DNA from: Acinetobacter sp. GSS19
Lineage (GTDB): Bacteria > Pseudomonadota > Gammaproteobacteria > Pseudomonadales > Moraxellaceae
Direction of reading: 5' to 3'
NCBI RefSeq assembly: GCF_028621895.1
Contig: NZ_CP117520.1
Location: 682,001 to 746,000 of the forward strand
DNA length: 64,000 nt
Made by a program: the position numbers and the translations under genes. Shown here piece after piece: positions 60,774-64,000 of this stretch. The notes under the pieces were generated by a model that was not told the DNA's origin, did not search any database, and saw only the letters and a list, made by a program, of their open reading frames with translations. Position 1 is the stretch's first letter. Each line of letters opens with the position of its first letter.

Positions 60774-61126
60774 TTTGTAATAATTTAGAAATAAAAAATC
60801 TGTTGAGAAATGAAGCGGAGTCAAGAGGTAAAGCTTTCATTTTGAGTTCCTAAACAGGTTCAAATAAACGCTTGAAATTGCCCTTAAGCTGGTTCATATT
60901 AATAAAAAAATACAACAAATATATAGCCGGATAAAGGAGAGCATTAGGCATAGAAATTTTAAATTAATTATAAGTTTTTGATTGAAATTGATTTATTGAA
61001 TGAACTATATCTCGTTAAATGTAACCAAATAATAAGTACGTAAAACAGTGTTGTTAAAGTAATTTGAAAAAGTAATAACTTATTAACTGTAATTTTATTA
61101 AAAAATAAGACAATGAAGTGAAGCCT
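60774..61126. other. Intergenic region between the adhesin and the TolC-like gene
   Basis: About 350 bp, AT-rich, no ORF. With the terminator before it, the secretion genes probably have a separate promoter here, but I cannot single one out. Confidence 0.5.
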
Positions 61127-62425
61127 ATGAAAAAGTGTAATGTGTTTGCCAGATCGATACACTCCAGTCAAAGTATTGCACTTTTAATGGCTTTATTTGT
61201 TATTTCACCTGCTCATGCCGTTGAACTCAAAACCTTATTAAAAATCGCGCTGACGCAAGACCCGTTAATTCTTGAAGCACAAGCCAATCAACAGGCTGCG
61301 ATCAGTAAGGTCAAAGAGTCCAAGGCGTTGCATTACCCAACCCTTGCAGTGACTGGCAACCAGATTCTCAACCAGTCACACAACAACCGTTCTAATTATG
61401 TTAGTGAAAGTTTCACGCCTGGGGTACGCGGCAGTTTAAACCTCTATTCTTTTGGTGCGATTAGTGCTCAGGTCGAGCGTGATCAAAAGAAATCCGAATA
61501 TTTCAACCAGAAAATAGATGAGACTGCGGAAGAGTTGGGCTATACCATCGGTACCGAATATTTTAAGGCTTTACGTGCGCGTGAATCTCTGGCCGTACAG
61601 GCACGCAGCCTGGAAAGGCACAATAAGTTTACCCGTGATATTGGGATTATTGTGCAATATGACCCGGGGCGTCGTTCTGAACTGACACAAGCACGAGCAC
61701 GTCAGATGCAGGTCGAGCATAGTATTAGCAGCTTGCAACGTGAATTAGGTTTTGCCCTTAGTAACCTCAAAAAATACTCCCCCGAAGTTCTGGATCAAGA
61801 TGGATTGATTGATCCTTTTGCCTATATGTCTCCGACTGAAGTGATTGATCGCTATACAGCCAACATTCAGGCGCATCCGTCATTGCAGGCACAACAGGCC
61901 GAACTCGACAGTATCCGTTCTGAGCTCAAATACCGTAAGGCTAAACGTTATCCAAGCATCAATCTGGAGGGGCAAGTCACCACTGAAGACAGTCAGGTCT
62001 ATGTCAATATGGCTTGGGATGTGCTGAATCAAGGCACCAAATATTCCATCGAGCAGGGTGCGCAATCGATTGTCGCAGCTCAGGCACGTTTGGGACAGAT
62101 TCAGCGTGACATTGAAGAGCGTGCACGGACGGCCGAAATTGATATGTTCCAAAGTAAACAGAAAATGGACATCAGCAGTCAGCAGATTATCGCATCGCGT
62201 GACGTGGTGATTGCCAATGAAAAACAATTCAAGATTGCGCGTAAAACACTGGTAGATGTACTGAACGCCTATAACGAACTGGCCACAGTTGAAATGGCGT
62301 ATGTCAGTGCACAACACGATTTTCGTATGGCGGCACTGTCTTATTTACGTGCCAAGGCCCAGATTTCTGCATGGGCTCATGATCCGGCAACAACAGCATG
62401 GTCACCACAGCCTGTTAGCCGCTAA
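61127..62425 (+). CDS. TolC-family outer-membrane channel protein (type I secretion)
   Basis: 432 residues from the ATG at 61127 (a GTG at 61118 is in frame). A signal peptide ends near SPAHA|VE. The rest is the two-fold repeat of TolC-like OEP helices (LILEAQANQQAAISKVKESK; ARQMQVEHSISSLQRELGFA; AYNELATVEMAYVSAQHDFRMAALSYLRA). Position between the adhesin and an HlyB-like transporter shows it is the outer-membrane part of the adhesin exporter (LapE/AggA type). The adaptor (HlyD-like) gene must lie beyond the window. Confidence 0.9.
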   Translation: MKKCNVFARSIHSSQSIALLMALFVISPAHAVELKTLLKIALTQDPLILEAQANQQAAISKVKESKALHYPTLAVTGNQILNQSHNNRSNYVSESFTPGVRGSLNLYSFGAISAQVERDQKKSEYFNQKIDETAEELGYTIGTEYFKALRARESLAVQARSLERHNKFTRDIGIIVQYDPGRRSELTQARARQMQVEHSISSLQRELGFALSNLKKYSPEVLDQDGLIDPFAYMSPTEVIDRYTANIQAHPSLQAQQAELDSIRSELKYRKAKRYPSINLEGQVTTEDSQVYVNMAWDVLNQGTKYSIEQGAQSIVAAQARLGQIQRDIEERARTAEIDMFQSKQKMDISSQQIIASRDVVIANEKQFKIARKTLVDVLNAYNELATVEMAYVSAQHDFRMAALSYLRAKAQISAWAHDPATTAWSPQPVSR

Positions 62426-62479
62426 AGCGGTTGCACATGCTGTGCCTCAGCAAAAAAATAAAAATTGGGTAGAGACATC

Positions 62480-64000
62480 ATGAAATCCATTATTGAACAT
62501 ATTGCACTGGTGACCCAGTTATTGGGTACGCCAGTTTCAGTGGCCACCCTGCTGGCACAAGTGACCCATGACCAAAATTTGCAGGTGAACTATCATGCGC
62601 TGGGTGAGGTGCTGAAAACCCACGGTTTTGACAATACTTTAGTGCAACGAGACCTGCTGGATATCCCGTCATTGGCCATGCCGGTGGTGATTGTGCTGCA
62701 TAATGAAGAAGCTGCGGTGGTAACCCGTATCGAAGGTCAGGGTGCCGAACGTTATTATGAAATTCAGCAAACCGATGGCTTAAAGCAACGTTTGTCCCAT
62801 CAACAGCTCAGCGAACGTTATCTTGGTTACTGCTGGTTTATCAAACCCAAGTTGGCCAGTGATCTGCGTTCTGAATTGCCTGAATATCATTTACCCAAAG
62901 CCTGGTTCTGGAAGGTCATTTGGCGATTTCGTTCATACTATTATCAGGTCATTCTGGCCACCTTTATTATCAACTTTTTGGCCTTAGTCAGTTCACTGTA
63001 TGTGATGAATGTTTATGATCGGGTCATTCCCAATAAATCCTATGAAACGCTCTGGGTACTCAGCATTGGGGTGATTCTGGCCATTACGTTTGAGTTCATT
63101 GCCAAAATGATCCGCGGTCATCTAACAGATTTGGCGGGTAAAAAAGCCGATCTGATTATCAGCTCGGCTATTTTTAGACGGGTGATGAGTCTGGATCTGG
63201 CAGAAAAACCAGCTTCCTCCGGTTCCTATGCGAATAACCTGCGCGAGTTTGAATCCGTTCGTGACTTTATGACCAGTGCCAGCCTCTTGGTCTTGGTGGA
63301 TTTGCCGTTCTTACTGCTGTTTATTACCGTCATCTGGCTGATCGCCGGAAAACTAGCACTGGTTCCGCTGATCCTGATTCCGATTGTGATGTTGGTCGGT
63401 TTCTTGGCACAAGGCCCATTGGCACGTTATATCAATGAATCCATGCGTGAAAGTTCACAACGCCAAGGTCTTGCAGTTGAAGCTATTGAAGGGATTGAAA
63501 CCCTGAAATCCAATAACGCTACCAGTTGGGCACAGGAAAAATGGGATTTTTATACCGCCAAAAATGCAGCGTCAGGCATTAAAACCCGAGACCTCAGCAA
63601 TTTTGTGGTGAATTTCTCGGTGGGTATGCAACAGCTCAACACCGTTATTCTGGTGATCGTCGGTACTTATCTGATTCACAGTCCGGATGCTAACAGTAAA
63701 ATCACCATGGGGGCATTGATTGCCGCAGTGATCTTGTCGGGGCGGGCCTTAGCACCATTGGCACAGATTGCGAGTCTGGCCATCCGTTTCCAGCAAGCCA
63801 AAGTCGGGATGCAGGGACTACAGAGTATTATTGACCGTAAAATTGAACGCCATCCTGATCGTCAATACATCAGTTTGGACCGTGTCGAGGGGGAACTGAA
63901 GTTTCAGAACGTCAGTTTTAAATACCAGCCTGATACGCCAGAAGTACTGCAAGCGTTGAATTTGCAGATTAAACCGGGTGAAAAAGTCGGCATCCTCGGC
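62480..64000 (+). CDS. Type I secretion ABC transporter/permease, HlyB/LapB-like (C-terminal part outside the window)
   Basis: Opens with ATG at 62480 and stays open to the window end (507 residues). N-terminal about 130 residues are a C39-peptidase-like domain without the catalytic Cys (the equivalent segment is LVTQLLGTPVSVATLLAQ), as in HlyB/LapB. The membrane domain (about 155-420) has about six hydrophobic segments with IINFLALVSSLYVMNVYDRV typical of this family. The nucleotide-binding domain begins (FQNVSFKYQPDTPEVLQALN) and is cut within the Walker A (KVGILG). It follows the TolC gene after 54 bp. Confidence 0.93.
   Translation, partial: MKSIIEHIALVTQLLGTPVSVATLLAQVTHDQNLQVNYHALGEVLKTHGFDNTLVQRDLLDIPSLAMPVVIVLHNEEAAVVTRIEGQGAERYYEIQQTDGLKQRLSHQQLSERYLGYCWFIKPKLASDLRSELPEYHLPKAWFWKVIWRFRSYYYQVILATFIINFLALVSSLYVMNVYDRVIPNKSYETLWVLSIGVILAITFEFIAKMIRGHLTDLAGKKADLIISSAIFRRVMSLDLAEKPASSGSYANNLREFESVRDFMTSASLLVLVDLPFLLLFITVIWLIAGKLALVPLILIPIVMLVGFLAQGPLARYINESMRESSQRQGLAVEAIEGIETLKSNNATSWAQEKWDFYTAKNAASGIKTRDLSNFVVNFSVGMQQLNTVILVIVGTYLIHSPDANSKITMGALIAAVILSGRALAPLAQIASLAIRFQQAKVGMQGLQSIIDRKIERHPDRQYISLDRVEGELKFQNVSFKYQPDTPEVLQALNLQIKPGEKVGILG

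Overview
The window is a chromosomal segment of an Acinetobacter species (Moraxellaceae, Gammaproteobacteria). The evidence is the gene order gltA / sdhCDAB-sucAB-lpd-sucCD, the bamD-rluD-pgeF and smpB-coaD-fdx-rnpB neighbourhoods, a TTG-started gdhA, very AT-rich intergenic DNA, and a Bap-type adhesin next to an OmpA-like lipoprotein. The species cannot be named from the sequence alone.

Layout. 1-6.1 kb: housekeeping genes for primase (cut by the window edge), outer-membrane assembly (bamD), rRNA pseudouridylation (rluD), PgeF, a WrbA-like flavoprotein, smpB, coaD and a YfhL-type ferredoxin. 6.1-7.0 kb: RNase P RNA and two identical elongator tRNA-Met genes, each with its own consensus-like promoter and terminator. 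7.3-11.0 kb: glutamine-dependent NAD synthetase, a small HExxH putative metallopeptidase and citrate synthase. 12.2-23.9 kb: succinate dehydrogenase, 2-oxoglutarate dehydrogenase and succinyl-CoA synthetase, i.e. most of the oxidative TCA cycle in one orientation and divergent from gltA. 24.3-30.8 kb: an unknown conserved-looking protein, a CNNM/CorC-type membrane protein, a LysR regulator, isocitrate lyase (glyoxylate shunt), a small lipoprotein and rsmD. 30.8-43.8 kb: PBP2 (mrdA), a DUF445 membrane protein, adk, nth-rsxB, gdhA, a DODA-type dioxygenase, rlmH, lon and 5-formyl-THF cyclo-ligase. 43.9-47.6 kb: a divergent copper-type MerR regulator and P-type ATPase pair sharing a promoter with the 20-nt spacer typical of MerR targets; the ATPase has four YHS modules instead of HMA domains. 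47.6-49.2 kb: 1.65 kb of non-coding, very AT-rich and locally cytosine-poor DNA with a decayed gene remnant. 49.2-64 kb: a surface-adhesion locus with an OmpA-like lipoprotein, a 3478-residue Bap/RTX adhesin carrying 17 near-identical 354-bp repeats, a TolC-family outer-membrane protein and a type I secretion ABC transporter cut by the window end.

The most distinctive parts are (1) the adhesin locus, whose repeats look homogenised and shuffled at a few two-state sites; (2) the multi-YHS copper ATPase; (3) a possible unannotated RNA between rlmH and lon with three hairpins that each expose GGA; and (4) structured non-coding leaders or intergenic signals near sucA, sdhC and aceA. I did not find a clearly new multi-gene defence or mobile system.
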